Origin: Burkholderia sp. WSM2232
Lineage (GTDB): Bacteria > Pseudomonadota > Gammaproteobacteria > Burkholderiales > Burkholderiaceae
Assembly (NCBI RefSeq): GCF_000472545.1
Contig: NZ_AWZV01000021.1
Span: forward strand, 62,328-126,327
Direction: 5' to 3'
DNA: 64,000 nt
The first letter of the stretch is position 1. Each line of letters opens with the position of its first letter. Under the pieces are notes generated by a model that was not told the DNA's origin, made no database searches, and saw nothing but the letters and a program-made list of their open reading frames with translations. This document shows positions 47,571-56,879 of the stretch, in pieces. Position numbers and translations under genes: made by a program.

Positions 47571-49394
47571 CTAATTCGTCTGAACGACGCGCGGCGTGAT
47601 GAAAACAGCCAGTTCGCTGCGCTGGTCCCGATGAGCCCGATGGCGGAAAAGTGCGCCCAGAACCGGTATTTTGCCTAAGACCGGCACCCGGGTCACATCG
47701 TCGCGGCCGTCCGTCGCGTAGATTCCGCCGATCGACACCGTACCACCATCTTCCACCTCGACGCGCGTTTGCACATGTTTGGTGTTGATAGCGGGCCCGG
47801 CGTCGGTCTGTTCGCCGACGCTGTCCTTGGCCACGTCGAGATCCAGCACGACGCGGCCGTCCGGCATGATCTGCGGCTCGACCTCCAGCTTCAGCGTGGC
47901 GCGCCGGAACTGGACACCCGACACTCCCTGCCCCACCTTTGCCTGATACGGCAGCTCGGTGCCCTGTTCGACCACGGCCTTCATCCGGTCCGCTGTGACC
48001 ACCCGCGGACTGGAAACCACCTGCCCGCGCCCCTCGGCCTCCAGCGCGCTCAGTTCGATATTCAGAAGGCGCGTGGCGCCCGCCGCAAACAGCGTCAGGC
48101 CCGCCGTTGCGGCGTCGAATCCTGCGATCGGCCGGGCCGACAGATCGTAGACGAGACCGTCCTTGCCGCCGCTCAGGCCGCGCGTGCTGCCGTCGGCGCT
48201 GGTGCCCGCCATCGAAAGCCGCACGCCGAGGTTGCGCGAAAAACCATGCTCGCCTTCGACGATGCGCGCCTCGATCAGAACCTGACGCGTCGGCCGGTCG
48301 ACAGAATCGAGCAACGCGGCGATCTGCGCGAGGCGGCCTTCCAGATCAGTGACGAACAGCAGATTGGTGCGCGGATCGGCGGTCACCGCGCCACGCTTTG
48401 ACAGCACGCGCTGGTTGCCGGAGCCGGTCAACAGGCGCCGCACGTCCTCGGCACGGGCATAGTGCAACTGAAACGTGCGGCTCGCGAGCGGCTCCAGATC
48501 GGCCGCCCGCGCGTGCGCCTCAAAGCGTTGCCGCTCGCGCGCCGCCAGATCCGCGATTGGCGCGACCCAGACGACGTTGCCGTGGCGTTCCATCGCAAGG
48601 CCGTGAACGTCCAGCAGCGTGTCGAAGGCGACGCGCCACGGCACCTTGTCGAGCCGCAATGACACCGAGCCACGCACCCTCTCGCTCGCGACGATGTTCA
48701 AGCCCGTGAATTGCGCGAACGCATTGAGCACGGCGCCCAGTTCGGCGCGCTGGAAGTTCAGCGAGATCGGCTTGTCGTCAGCCGCGAGCATGGCGTCCGC
48801 CGGAATTTTCGGCGTGCCACTCAGGCGCGCAAGCGGCGGCAGCGGCACTGGCGGGCCTTCCAGCGCGGAGGAGGCCGCAGCGGCGTCGAGGCTTCGGGCC
48901 CCAGCTTGCCGCGCGAGCGGAACAGAACCGTCGGCCGGGTCGGTTGCATCGTCTGTGCGGCTGTCAGCGGCTGGCGTCGGGTCCGGTGCCGCGGCAGTTG
49001 ATCCTCGCAAAGCAGTCGCGTCGTCCAACGAATCGTCGCGAAACGGGTTCGGCGTTTCGGCAATCGCAGTGCGCGGCAGTGGCGTTGCCAGGTACGGCGC
49101 GTCGAACGTCAGCGCGGATTCGTCGGACGGCATGTAGGCAGGCAACGGCGGCAACGATGGAATTGCGGCGTGCGCGGCATTGCCGCCGAGCGCAGCACCA
49201 ACAAAGACGCACAGATTCAGCCCCATGGACAGCACACTCGACAGACCGACCGGCGGACCGGCCGGCCGCTCCCTCAGCATACCAATGGACAGCCGGCTTG
49301 ACAGCCCAATGCCGACGCACCGGCGTACGCCCGCTACCACCACCGCGCGATCAGACGCGCGAGCTCCAACACCCAACAGCTTCGTCATGCTCAT
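47571..49394 (-). CDS. pilQ: Type IV pilus secretin PilQ, short form
   Basis: 607 residues as called. An STN-like domain (ISLNFQRAELGAVLNAFAQF) is followed by secretin N-domains (RTFQLHYARAEDVRRLL) and the secretin core ending VPVLGKIPVLGALFRH. No AMIN domain is seen; the region before STN is Asp/Pro/Ala-rich linker. PilQ is the outer-membrane pore through which the pilus emerges. The start ATG overlaps the PilO/P stop by one base (TGATG); the true signal peptide could start at M57 (MGLNLCVFVGAALGGNAAHA). Confidence 0.92.
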   Translation of the reverse strand: MSMTKLLGVGARASDRAVVVAGVRRCVGIGLSSRLSIGMLRERPAGPPVGLSSVLSMGLNLCVFVGAALGGNAAHAAIPSLPPLPAYMPSDESALTFDAPYLATPLPRTAIAETPNPFRDDSLDDATALRGSTAAAPDPTPAADSRTDDATDPADGSVPLARQAGARSLDAAAASSALEGPPVPLPPLARLSGTPKIPADAMLAADDKPISLNFQRAELGAVLNAFAQFTGLNIVASERVRGSVSLRLDKVPWRVAFDTLLDVHGLAMERHGNVVWVAPIADLAARERQRFEAHARAADLEPLASRTFQLHYARAEDVRRLLTGSGNQRVLSKRGAVTADPRTNLLFVTDLEGRLAQIAALLDSVDRPTRQVLIEARIVEGEHGFSRNLGVRLSMAGTSADGSTRGLSGGKDGLVYDLSARPIAGFDAATAGLTLFAAGATRLLNIELSALEAEGRGQVVSSPRVVTADRMKAVVEQGTELPYQAKVGQGVSGVQFRRATLKLEVEPQIMPDGRVVLDLDVAKDSVGEQTDAGPAINTKHVQTRVEVEDGGTVSIGGIYATDGRDDVTRVPVLGKIPVLGALFRHRAHRDQRSELAVFITPRVVQTN

Positions 49395-50329
49395 CAGGAC
49401 GCCTCCGCAAGCGCGAGCGTCCGGGTCGTCTCGCCCCTGGCAAGGGTGATGCCGGACGTATCGAAGCGCGTGAAGCGCTCGTCTCCGATCTGCTGGCCGG
49501 ACGCCACAGTCGTTGCGCCGTCCGCCGTGTCGATCAACGCAAGGCCGCGCGCGCGATCATGCAGCAGTCCGACGAGCCGCAGTTGCGCGGGCCCCTGCGA
49601 ATCGAGCGTGGCCTGCATCTGGGCTGGCGAGAACGGATCGAAGAACACGACATCTTCTTCGTCCTCCGAATCAAGGCTCGCGTCGGCGAGCTCCTGCACG
49701 GAAAGGCTTGCGGGCACGGGGTGCAGGCCGCTGTAGACGCGCAGCGTGGCGCTTACCCCGAGCGACGCGCCATCCCGCTTGATCGTGACGTCGACGGGAA
49801 CCATCAGCACCGGTAGCTCCGTCAGTCCGCGCAGAAACGACATCAGGTGAATAAAGTCGGTACGCGCGGCGAGTTGCAGCGGACGCTCGCCGTGAGCGCC
49901 CGTGCCGCTGGCCGCACCTGGCTCGACTGTGAGCAACAGAACGCCGTTTTGCGCGGCAAGTTCGGAGACAACACGCACGTCGTCCGCTGACGTCCACTGC
50001 GCCGGCATACCCGCAGCAAACGCGCCCGCACCGGTTGCCGCGTCGGCTTCCCGGCGAAGCGCGGGCAATTGGGCAAGCGCACGTTTTGCATTCGCGAGAC
50101 GCTGCACGCTCGCATGCAGTGCTGCGCGGCTTGCCTCCACGCGGCCGAGATCGGTGACGACCCAGCCATGCGCACCGAGGCCGAACACCACCAGTGCAAT
50201 CACCAGCGCAACAGCCCAGCGGCGACGCAGGCTCCATGTATGAAGCGGCGCTCGCGCACGCCTGATCCACTGCGCCAGTACAGGGCTTGCGTGTTGCGCG
50301 CCGCCAAAGTCGGCAAACGTCGTACTCAT
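49394..50329 (-). CDS. Type IV pilus assembly protein, PilO-PilP fusion
   Basis: 311 residues from ATG 50329. The first part (1-230) is PilO-like: one membrane helix (WAVALVIALVVFGLGAHGWVV), a coiled coil and a ferredoxin-like domain (QLAARTDFIHLMSFLRGLTELP). The C-terminal 80 residues (FDPFSPAQMQATLD, QLRLVGLLHDRARGLALIDT, VASGQQIGDERFTRFD) match the beta domain of PilP. PilP is normally a separate lipoprotein, so this looks like a fusion that would link the inner-membrane platform to PilQ in one chain. It overlaps pilN by 4 nt. Confidence 0.85.
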   Translation of the reverse strand: MSTTFADFGGAQHASPVLAQWIRRARAPLHTWSLRRRWAVALVIALVVFGLGAHGWVVTDLGRVEASRAALHASVQRLANAKRALAQLPALRREADAATGAGAFAAGMPAQWTSADDVRVVSELAAQNGVLLLTVEPGAASGTGAHGERPLQLAARTDFIHLMSFLRGLTELPVLMVPVDVTIKRDGASLGVSATLRVYSGLHPVPASLSVQELADASLDSEDEEDVVFFDPFSPAQMQATLDSQGPAQLRLVGLLHDRARGLALIDTADGATTVASGQQIGDERFTRFDTSGITLARGETTRTLALAEAS

Positions 50330-51066
50330 TTCGAAACTCCTGTGTAATCGGCAACCGCTTTCGGCGATACGCTCGAAGGCGCATTCGCGGTCGCGTTTTT
50401 CGTCGCGCCCTCCCAGTGCAGGCGAGCGCCGAATTGCACTGCGCCAGCGGCGCCTCCATCCACATTTGCCTTGGGCGACGCGTGATGCGACTCGCTCATC
50501 TCCGCATGCTTCACGCCGCGAATCGCGCCGAGGCGCTTGAGCCATTGCGCCGAGTCGATATGCGTCCGCGAAGTCGCCACCAGTTCCGTCTCATGGTCGC
50601 GCTGGCGAAGCTGCTGCAACAGCACGCCGTCGCCGGGTTCGAAGCTGAGCGCGTCGAGGAGATCGCGCAAATAGGTGAGTGGCTCGGCGAGACGCTTTGC
50701 ACGCGCTGCGTCAGCGCGCTGCTGGTCGCGCGCGTGCAACAGGCGCGCATGCTCCGCCAACGGCGCGGCAAGTCGAGCAAGCTTTTGCTCGACCGACTCG
50801 CGCTGCGCATCGAGCCGCGCTTTTTCGAACGCCTGGTATCCGGCCAGGGCGCCCACAGCGAGACAACCGGCGAGCGCTGCGGCAGCCCATGCAATGAGAC
50901 ATCGGCGGCGCGCGAGCTCCGCCTTGCGTTGCCTGTGCGGCAGAAGATTGAAGCCGCCGGGCGCAGGCGCGAACGCACGCGCGGCGCGAAGCCGCCGCAA
51001 GTCATGCGCGACATGCAATTGCGCCGCTGCGTTCAGACGCCCGGCATCGAAAAGAGCCGCGCTCAT
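50326..51066 (-). CDS. pilN: Type IV pilus assembly protein PilN
   Basis: 246 residues, longer than the usual 180-200. The PilM-binding motif NLLP is in GGFNLLPHRQRKAELARRR (about residues 38-56), preceded by 37 unusual residues. One membrane helix (CLIAWAAAALAGCLAVGALAG) and a coiled coil follow, then the periplasmic ferredoxin-like domain. It recruits PilM to the inner membrane. Both its start and its end overlap neighbours by 4 nt. Confidence 0.88.
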   Translation of the reverse strand: MSAALFDAGRLNAAAQLHVAHDLRRLRAARAFAPAPGGFNLLPHRQRKAELARRRCLIAWAAAALAGCLAVGALAGYQAFEKARLDAQRESVEQKLARLAAPLAEHARLLHARDQQRADAARAKRLAEPLTYLRDLLDALSFEPGDGVLLQQLRQRDHETELVATSRTHIDSAQWLKRLGAIRGVKHAEMSESHHASPKANVDGGAAGAVQFGARLHWEGATKNATANAPSSVSPKAVADYTGVSK

Positions 51067-52055
51067 TCGAGCACCCCGCGCAACGCCAACCCGAACGCGA
51101 CGGCGGCAGCCGGTTCATGCAGCAGCGGATCGCTCACCTGACGTGAGACGCCGCCCAATGCGGCGCATTCGAACGGCAACACGGTGCAGCCCAGAACGTC
51201 CGCAATATCCGCGATGGAAAAGCCGACACCCTCGAGCAGATGCAGCTCGCCGCTCACCAGCGCGCAATCGAACTCGGGGCCTTGCAAGAGGTCGCGCAAT
51301 GCGTCGGCGAGATCGGAATGCTCGGGTGCGGGATAACGCATTTCGGCTGAGATGCTGTCGTCTACCAGACGCCAGCCTTGAACGCCGTCCGCGCCGATCC
51401 ACAACGCCACATACGGTTCGTGCGGATCGAGTTCGCGAGCCGCCGCATAGCGCATGGCCCGCAGCGCGGCATGGGGCTCGCCGTCGATAGCGGTCAGAGA
51501 AATGCCCGCCGCCGCCGCACATTCGATGCGCGCTTCGAGATGCTGACGCCCCGTAGCGGCAATAGTCACCGAGCGGACCAGCGTTGGGCGCTCTTCCACG
51601 AACCAGTCGACGGCCAGTGCGTGCCGCTCGAGTCCCGCGATGCGCTCCACTTCGCTCATGACCGCCGGTTCCAGCCCGGCGAGTTCGTGGCCGCCGTCTT
51701 CCTCGCAACCGCTCTGCGCCGCGAGGCGCGCGAGCGGTACGGTGGCCATGACCGTCGCCGACGCCGGCACGGCCATCGCGCATCGCAATGCGGATGTCGC
51801 GCACAGATGCGGCAGCTCGGCAAACGCGTCGCGCAACGCGCGTGCAAGTGCCTGACGGTCGGCAATCTCTATCCCGGCCATTGCATTGGCCGGCAGCGCC
51901 ACCGTACGCATATATTCGATCTGCAACGAAGCGCTGGCACGCGCACGCCGACTGACCACAACGAGCCGGACGTCCTGCGAACTCACATCTATTCCGGCAG
52001 CGAAACGCTGCATACCTGCCTGCACGGCTTGCAGCCATGAACTTCTTATCGTCAT
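51063..52055 (-). CDS. pilM: Type IV pilus assembly ATPase-like protein PilM
   Basis: 330 residues from ATG 52055, with GGAGGG upstream. It has an actin-like fold: FAAGIDVSSQDVRLVVV is phosphate loop 1, and SHS2-like segments follow. It is rather divergent from Pseudomonas PilM, which starts the pilMNOPQ order. PilM binds ATP and the cytoplasmic tail of PilN. The gene is divergent from mrcA. Confidence 0.87.
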   Translation of the reverse strand: MTIRSSWLQAVQAGMQRFAAGIDVSSQDVRLVVVSRRARASASLQIEYMRTVALPANAMAGIEIADRQALARALRDAFAELPHLCATSALRCAMAVPASATVMATVPLARLAAQSGCEEDGGHELAGLEPAVMSEVERIAGLERHALAVDWFVEERPTLVRSVTIAATGRQHLEARIECAAAAGISLTAIDGEPHAALRAMRYAAARELDPHEPYVALWIGADGVQGWRLVDDSISAEMRYPAPEHSDLADALRDLLQGPEFDCALVSGELHLLEGVGFSIADIADVLGCTVLPFECAALGGVSRQVSDPLLHEPAAAVAFGLALRGVLE

Positions 52056-52278
52056 CACGCCCTCCCTGAAACTCGCGCGGCGAACCATTCGAACGCGAGC
52101 AGCGAGGAAGAATTGTGCGGATGGGCGCGTCTGAGCGACACTCGGCCAAACGGCTAACGTCGCGTCGCGTACGCGCCGCCGATCATCAAAGCCGCTACAG
52201 TGAAGCCTCGCTCAACACAGTGCAGAGACTTGTCAAGAACTGTCAGTAAGCACGCCGAAAGCTGAAAAGCGAGGCGGC

Positions 52279-52284
52279 TATAAT
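52279..52284 (+). promoter_or_regulatory. Candidate -10 element of mrcA
   Basis: TATAAT in CGGCTATAATCGCGG, 25 nt before the mrcA ATG; no strong -35 at the expected distance. Confidence 0.4.
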
Positions 52285-52309
52285 CGCGGGACTGTTTTTT
52301 GGTGCCTAT

Positions 52310-54703
52310 ATGCAATCCACGTCTCCCACATCCACGCCGCCCGCGCCTCAAAAGCGCAAACGCCCGCTGTGGCTCAAGCTCCTGCTTGGTTTTTTCGGGT
52401 TGATCGTCGCGGGTATCGTGTGCGTGCTGCTGGTGCTCGGTTATGCGCTCGTGGTCGCCACACCGAACCTGCCCTCGCTCGACGCCCTTACCGACTACCG
52501 GCCCAAAGTGCCGCTGCGCATCTACACGGCGGACCATGTACTGATCGGCGAGTTCGGTGAGGAACGGCGCGATATCGTGCGTATCCAGGACGTGCCGGAC
52601 AGCCTGAAAAAGGCCGTGCTCGCCATCGAGGACGCGCGCTTTTACGACCACGGCGGCGTCGACCTGACGGGCATTGCGCGCGCCGGCTTCGTCGCGTTGA
52701 CTAACGGCCACGCAACGCAGGGCGCGAGCACGATCACCATGCAGGTGGCGCGCAACTTCTTCCTGTCCAGCGAGAAGACCTACACGCGCAAGATCTACGA
52801 GATGCTGCTCGCGTACAAGATCGAGTCGAAGCTCACGAAAGATCAGATTCTCGAGGTCTATATGAATCAGATCTATCTCGGTCAGCGCGCGTATGGTTTC
52901 GCGAGCGCGGCGCGCGTCTACTTCGGCAAGGACCTGAAGGACCTGACGCTCGCGGAGTCCGCGATGCTGGCCGGCTTGCCGAAGGCGCCCTCCGCATATA
53001 ACCCGGTGGTGAATCCGAAGCGTGCGAAGGTACGTCAGGAGTACATTTTGCAACGCATGTACGAGCTGCACTACATCAACCAGCAGCAGTACGACGAAGC
53101 GAGCCGTCAGCCGCTCGTCGTCAAGGGTGCAGGCAAGGAGTTCAGCGTACACGCCGAGTATGTTGCGGAAATGGTGCGGCAGATGATGTATGCGCAGTAC
53201 CGCGAGGAAGCGTACACGCGCGGCCTGAACGTCGTGACGACGATCGACTCCGCGGATCAGGACGTCGCCTATCGCGCGCTGCGCAAGGGCCTGATGGACT
53301 ATGAGCGGCGCCACGGTTATCGCGGCCCCGAAGCGTTCATCAATTTGCCCGCCGATGCTGACGACCGCGAGCAGGCCATCGACGACGCGCTGCTCGAACA
53401 CCCGGACAACGGTGAAATCATTGCGGCCGTGGTGACCGCCGCGAGCCCGAAGCAGGTGCAGGCCACTTTCATAGACGGCAATGTTGCGACCATTCAGGGC
53501 GACGGCCTGCGCTTTGCGCAATCGGCGCTCAGCGCACGCGCGCAGCCGAACCAGCGTCTGCGGCCGGGCGCGATCATTCGTCTCGTCAAGAACGATGAAG
53601 GCGAGTGGGCGATCACCCAGTTGCCGCAAGTGGAGGGCGCGTTTGTCTCGGTCGTGCCGCAGGACGGTGCGATCCGCGCGCTCGTCGGCGGATTCGACTT
53701 CAACAAGAACAAGTTCAATCACGTCACGCAGGCATGGCGTCAGCCGGGGTCGAGTTTCAAGCCCTTCATCTATTCGGCTTCGCTCGAAAAGGGGCTTGGA
53801 CCGGCCACCGTCATCAACGACGCGCCGCTCTTTTTCAGCGCTGCGGAGACCGGCGGCCAGGCATGGGAGCCGAAGAACTACGGCGGCGGTTTCGACGGGC
53901 CGATGAGCATGCGCACCGCGTTGCAGAAGTCGAAGAACCTGGTGTCGATCCGCATCCTCAACCACATCGGCACGAAGTACGCGCAGCAGTACATCACGCG
54001 CTTTGGCTTCGACGCGGACCGGCACCCGGCGTATCTGCCCATGGCGCTCGGCGCGGGTCTCGTCACGCCGTTGCAGATGGCGGGCGCATTTTCGGTGTTC
54101 GCAAACGGCGGCTATCGGATCAATCCATACCTGATAGCCGAAGTCACCGACCCGCGCGGCGTCGTGGTGGCGCACGCGCAGCCGCTTGTCGCCGAGCAGA
54201 GCGCGCCGCACGCCATCGAGCCGCGCAACGCGTACGTGATGAACAGCCTGCTGCAAAGCGTCGCGCAACGCGGCACGGGCGCGAAGTCGAACGTGCTCAA
54301 GCGCACGGATCTGGGGGGCAAGACCGGCACGACGAACGACTCCCGCGACGCCTGGTTCGCCGGCTATCAGCACACGCTGACTGCAATTGCATGGATCGGC
54401 TACGACAACCCGCGCAGTCTCGGCGACAAGGAAACCGGCGGCGGCCTCGCGTTGCCGGTGTGGATCGAGTACATGGGACGTGCGCTCAAGGGCGTGCCGG
54501 ACTACAAGATGCCGATGCCCGACGGCGTGGTCGAACTCGGCTCGGAGTTGTACTTCGACGAATTCACGCCGGGCCACGGCTTTGTGGCGACGGTCGGCAT
54601 CAGTCAGGCGGCACTCGACGAGGCAAGCGCCGCATCCGCCGCGCCGGGACAGGTGGGCGAGCAGGAGAAGCAGGACATCATGAATCTGTTCCGCGGGCAC
54701 TGA
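52310..54703 (+). CDS. mrcA: Bifunctional penicillin-binding protein 1A
   Basis: 797 residues. After one membrane anchor (about 21-49) comes the GT51 transglycosylase domain with catalytic E107 (AIEDARFYDH) and ATQGASTITMQVARNFF. The transpeptidase domain has S481-S-F-K484, S541-K-N543 and K671-T-G-T-T. It polymerises and cross-links peptidoglycan in the periplasm and is a beta-lactam target. Divergent from pilM, as in many proteobacteria. The reverse strand shows a 916-codon shadow frame. Confidence 0.97.
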   Translation: MQSTSPTSTPPAPQKRKRPLWLKLLLGFFGLIVAGIVCVLLVLGYALVVATPNLPSLDALTDYRPKVPLRIYTADHVLIGEFGEERRDIVRIQDVPDSLKKAVLAIEDARFYDHGGVDLTGIARAGFVALTNGHATQGASTITMQVARNFFLSSEKTYTRKIYEMLLAYKIESKLTKDQILEVYMNQIYLGQRAYGFASAARVYFGKDLKDLTLAESAMLAGLPKAPSAYNPVVNPKRAKVRQEYILQRMYELHYINQQQYDEASRQPLVVKGAGKEFSVHAEYVAEMVRQMMYAQYREEAYTRGLNVVTTIDSADQDVAYRALRKGLMDYERRHGYRGPEAFINLPADADDREQAIDDALLEHPDNGEIIAAVVTAASPKQVQATFIDGNVATIQGDGLRFAQSALSARAQPNQRLRPGAIIRLVKNDEGEWAITQLPQVEGAFVSVVPQDGAIRALVGGFDFNKNKFNHVTQAWRQPGSSFKPFIYSASLEKGLGPATVINDAPLFFSAAETGGQAWEPKNYGGGFDGPMSMRTALQKSKNLVSIRILNHIGTKYAQQYITRFGFDADRHPAYLPMALGAGLVTPLQMAGAFSVFANGGYRINPYLIAEVTDPRGVVVAHAQPLVAEQSAPHAIEPRNAYVMNSLLQSVAQRGTGAKSNVLKRTDLGGKTGTTNDSRDAWFAGYQHTLTAIAWIGYDNPRSLGDKETGGGLALPVWIEYMGRALKGVPDYKMPMPDGVVELGSELYFDEFTPGHGFVATVGISQAALDEASAASAAPGQVGEQEKQDIMNLFRGH

Positions 54704-54727
54704 CGCAGCGCCCCCTGTTAAAAAAAA

Positions 54728-54761
54728 GCCGCCGCGCATTCTCTGCGCGGCGGCTTTTTTT
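54728..54761 (+). terminator. Intrinsic terminator after mrcA
   Basis: GCCGCCGCGCA and TGCGCGGCGGC form an 11-bp stem, followed by seven T and preceded by seven A, so it also serves the convergent cyaY. Confidence 0.9.
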
Positions 54762-54797
54762 ACGACCTTCAGCTTCGTTCGACAACCGCGAGCATAG

Positions 54798-55115
54798 TTA
54801 GGCTGCGAAGTGCACCGGCTCGCCGGCCTGTTGCGTCGCGTACTCCGAGAGCGCAGCGAAGAATTCCTTGCCGCTGCGCGTGTCGCGCCACTCGCCGTCG
54901 ACAAAACGGTAGTGAAAGCCGCCCGCCTTGGCGGCGATCCAGATCTCGCTCATTGGCGGCTGCAGATTGACAATGATCTTCGAGCGATTCGCGAACTCGA
55001 GGGTCAGCACGTTGCCGCTGCGCTCCAGTTCGATGTCGGCCTCGGCGTCGTCCAGCGCGCGTTCGATGGCGGCTAGCGCGGCCTCCGCGCGGGTCAGGTA
55101 ATCACTATCGGACAT
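54798..55115 (-). CDS. cyaY: Frataxin-like iron-binding protein CyaY
   Basis: 105 residues from ATG 55115 with GGAG upstream. The acidic helix AIERALDDAEADIELER and beta strands (VLTLEFANRSKIIVNLQPP; WIAAKAGGFHYRF) are typical. It regulates iron-sulfur cluster assembly through IscS. Only 35 nt separate its start from that of the divergent lptM. Confidence 0.95.
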   Translation of the reverse strand: MSDSDYLTRAEAALAAIERALDDAEADIELERSGNVLTLEFANRSKIIVNLQPPMSEIWIAAKAGGFHYRFVDGEWRDTRSGKEFFAALSEYATQQAGEPVHFAA

Positions 55116-55150
55116 GCTAAACTCCATCGATTATTCATTCAGGGACAGTC

Positions 55151-55516
55151 ATGCGAGTCGTATCTCGGATGCGCGCGGCGGCGCCCGGCCGCGCGATTGT
55201 AGCGGGTTTAGCCATTCTCGCAGGTTGCGCGTTCGGCGGTTCGCTAGCCGGTTGCGGGCAGCGCGGTTCGCTCTATTTGCCCACCGTCCCGCCGTTGCCG
55301 GCCAAGCCGATCGACCGTACGCAGCCGCCGTCGCCCGACGAAGTGAAACCGGGTGCCGAGACCGCATCAGACGCAGACGCCATTCCCGATACTTCCGGCA
55401 CGCCGCTCTCGCTCGCGCCGGCGAACGAACTGTCCGCGCCGCCCACGTCCGCCGTTTCCGCTGCATCGGCTGTGTCGGCTTCCTCGCCGGCCACCACCGC
55501 CACTCCCGCTCAATAA
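55151..55516 (+). CDS. lptM: LPS translocon maturation lipoprotein LptM-like (YifL family)
   Basis: 121 residues. Two LAGC sequences occur (about residues 23-26 and 32-35); the second (LAGCGQRGSLYLP) matches the LptM lipobox and PLYxP-like signature. The rest is a Pro/Ala/Ser-rich tail. LptM assists disulfide formation and assembly of LptD. lysA follows 9 nt downstream, the usual arrangement. Confidence 0.85.
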   Translation: MRVVSRMRAAAPGRAIVAGLAILAGCAFGGSLAGCGQRGSLYLPTVPPLPAKPIDRTQPPSPDEVKPGAETASDADAIPDTSGTPLSLAPANELSAPPTSAVSAASAVSASSPATTATPAQ

Positions 55517-55525
55517 GACTTTCGC

Positions 55526-56788
55526 ATGACTCGACCTGCATTTGACTACGTCGACGGCGTGCTTCACGCCGAAGGCGTGTCCGCCGTTTCGCTCGCCGAA
55601 CAGTTCGGCACGCCCCTCTACGTGTACTCACGCGCGGCTCTGACCGAGGCGTGGAACGCCTACGCGGGCGCGTGCGCCGGTCGCCGCGCGAGCGTGCACG
55701 TCGCCGTGAAGGCCAACAGCAATCTCGCGGTGCTGAGCGTATTCGCGCGTCTTGGCGCGGGCTTCGACATCGTGTCCGGCGGCGAACTGGCGCGCGTGCT
55801 GGCGGCCGGCGGCAAAGCCGAAAACACCGTGTTTTCTGGCGTCGGCAAGCATGCGAGCGAAATGCGCGAAGCGCTCGCCGCCGGCGTCAAATGCTTTAAT
55901 GTCGAGTCGATTCCAGAGCTCGATCGTCTGAACGCGGTCGCGGCACAAATGGCCAAGAAGGCGCCGGTTTCGCTGCGCGTGAACCCCGACGTCGACGCGA
56001 AGACGCACCCGTACATTTCCACCGGACTGAAGTCGAACAAGTTCGGCGTTGCATTCGACGAGGCGCGCGCCACCTATCAGGCGGCGGCAGCCATGGCGAA
56101 CCTGGAGGTGGTCGGTATCGACTGCCATATCGGCTCGCAGATTACCGAAGTCGCGCCGTACCTCGACGCGGTAGACAAGCTCCTGGAACTGGTCGAACAG
56201 ATCGAGCAGGACGGCATGACGATTCGCCATATCGACGTCGGCGGCGGTCTAGGTATTACCTACGACGACGAAACGCCCCCGGACATCGGCGATTTCGTGC
56301 GCACCGTGCTCGACCGGATCGAGGCACGCGGTCACGGCCATCGCGAGGTGTATTTCGAGCCGGGCCGTTCGCTGGTCGGCAATGCAGGCGTGCTGCTCAC
56401 GCGCGTCGAGTTTCTGAAGCCGGGCGCTGAAAAGAACTTCGCCATCGTCGACGCGGCCATGAACGATCTCGCCCGCCCCGCGATGTACGAGGCGTATCAC
56501 GCCATCGACGCCGTCGTTCAGCGCGAACTGCCTGCGCACGTGTACGACGTCGTGGGCCCGGTGTGCGAAAGCGGCGACTGGCTCGGGCGCGAGCGGCTAC
56601 TCGCCGTCGAGCCGGGTGACCTGCTTGCGATTCGTTCGGCCGGCGCCTATGGCTTCGTGATGAGCTCCAACTACAACACCCGCCCGCGTGCCGCGGAGGT
56701 GATGGTTGATGGTACACAAGCGCATGTGGTTCGCGCACGCGAAGAAGTGCAGCAGCTGTTTGCAGGCGAAACGATCTTGCCGGAGTAA
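55526..56788 (+). CDS. lysA: Diaminopimelate decarboxylase LysA
   Basis: 420 residues. The PLP lysine is K62 in VAVKANSNLAVL; HIGSQITEV and GGGLGITY are the phosphate and PLP loops, and the partner-subunit Cys is in GPVCESGDWLGRER. It makes lysine from meso-diaminopimelate. It is cotranscribed with lptM and ends at a strong terminator. Confidence 0.97.
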   Translation: MTRPAFDYVDGVLHAEGVSAVSLAEQFGTPLYVYSRAALTEAWNAYAGACAGRRASVHVAVKANSNLAVLSVFARLGAGFDIVSGGELARVLAAGGKAENTVFSGVGKHASEMREALAAGVKCFNVESIPELDRLNAVAAQMAKKAPVSLRVNPDVDAKTHPYISTGLKSNKFGVAFDEARATYQAAAAMANLEVVGIDCHIGSQITEVAPYLDAVDKLLELVEQIEQDGMTIRHIDVGGGLGITYDDETPPDIGDFVRTVLDRIEARGHGHREVYFEPGRSLVGNAGVLLTRVEFLKPGAEKNFAIVDAAMNDLARPAMYEAYHAIDAVVQRELPAHVYDVVGPVCESGDWLGRERLLAVEPGDLLAIRSAGAYGFVMSSNYNTRPRAAEVMVDGTQAHVVRAREEVQQLFAGETILPE

Positions 56789-56812
56789 CCAGCTTAGATC
56801 CGCGGCCACATG

Positions 56813-56846
56813 AAAAAGGCGATGCTGTCCGGGCATCGCCTTTTTT
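56813..56846 (+). terminator. Intrinsic terminator after lysA
   Basis: AGGCGATGC and GCATCGCCT pair with a short loop; A-run before and six T after. Confidence 0.85.
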
Positions 56847-56879
56847 CGTGGCGGGGATCAACGCGCGCTGATCGCCCGT

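Noticed and set aside
52154..54904. A 916-codon open frame antisense to mrcA
   Set aside because: Same artefact; mrcA on the plus strand has complete catalytic motifs.
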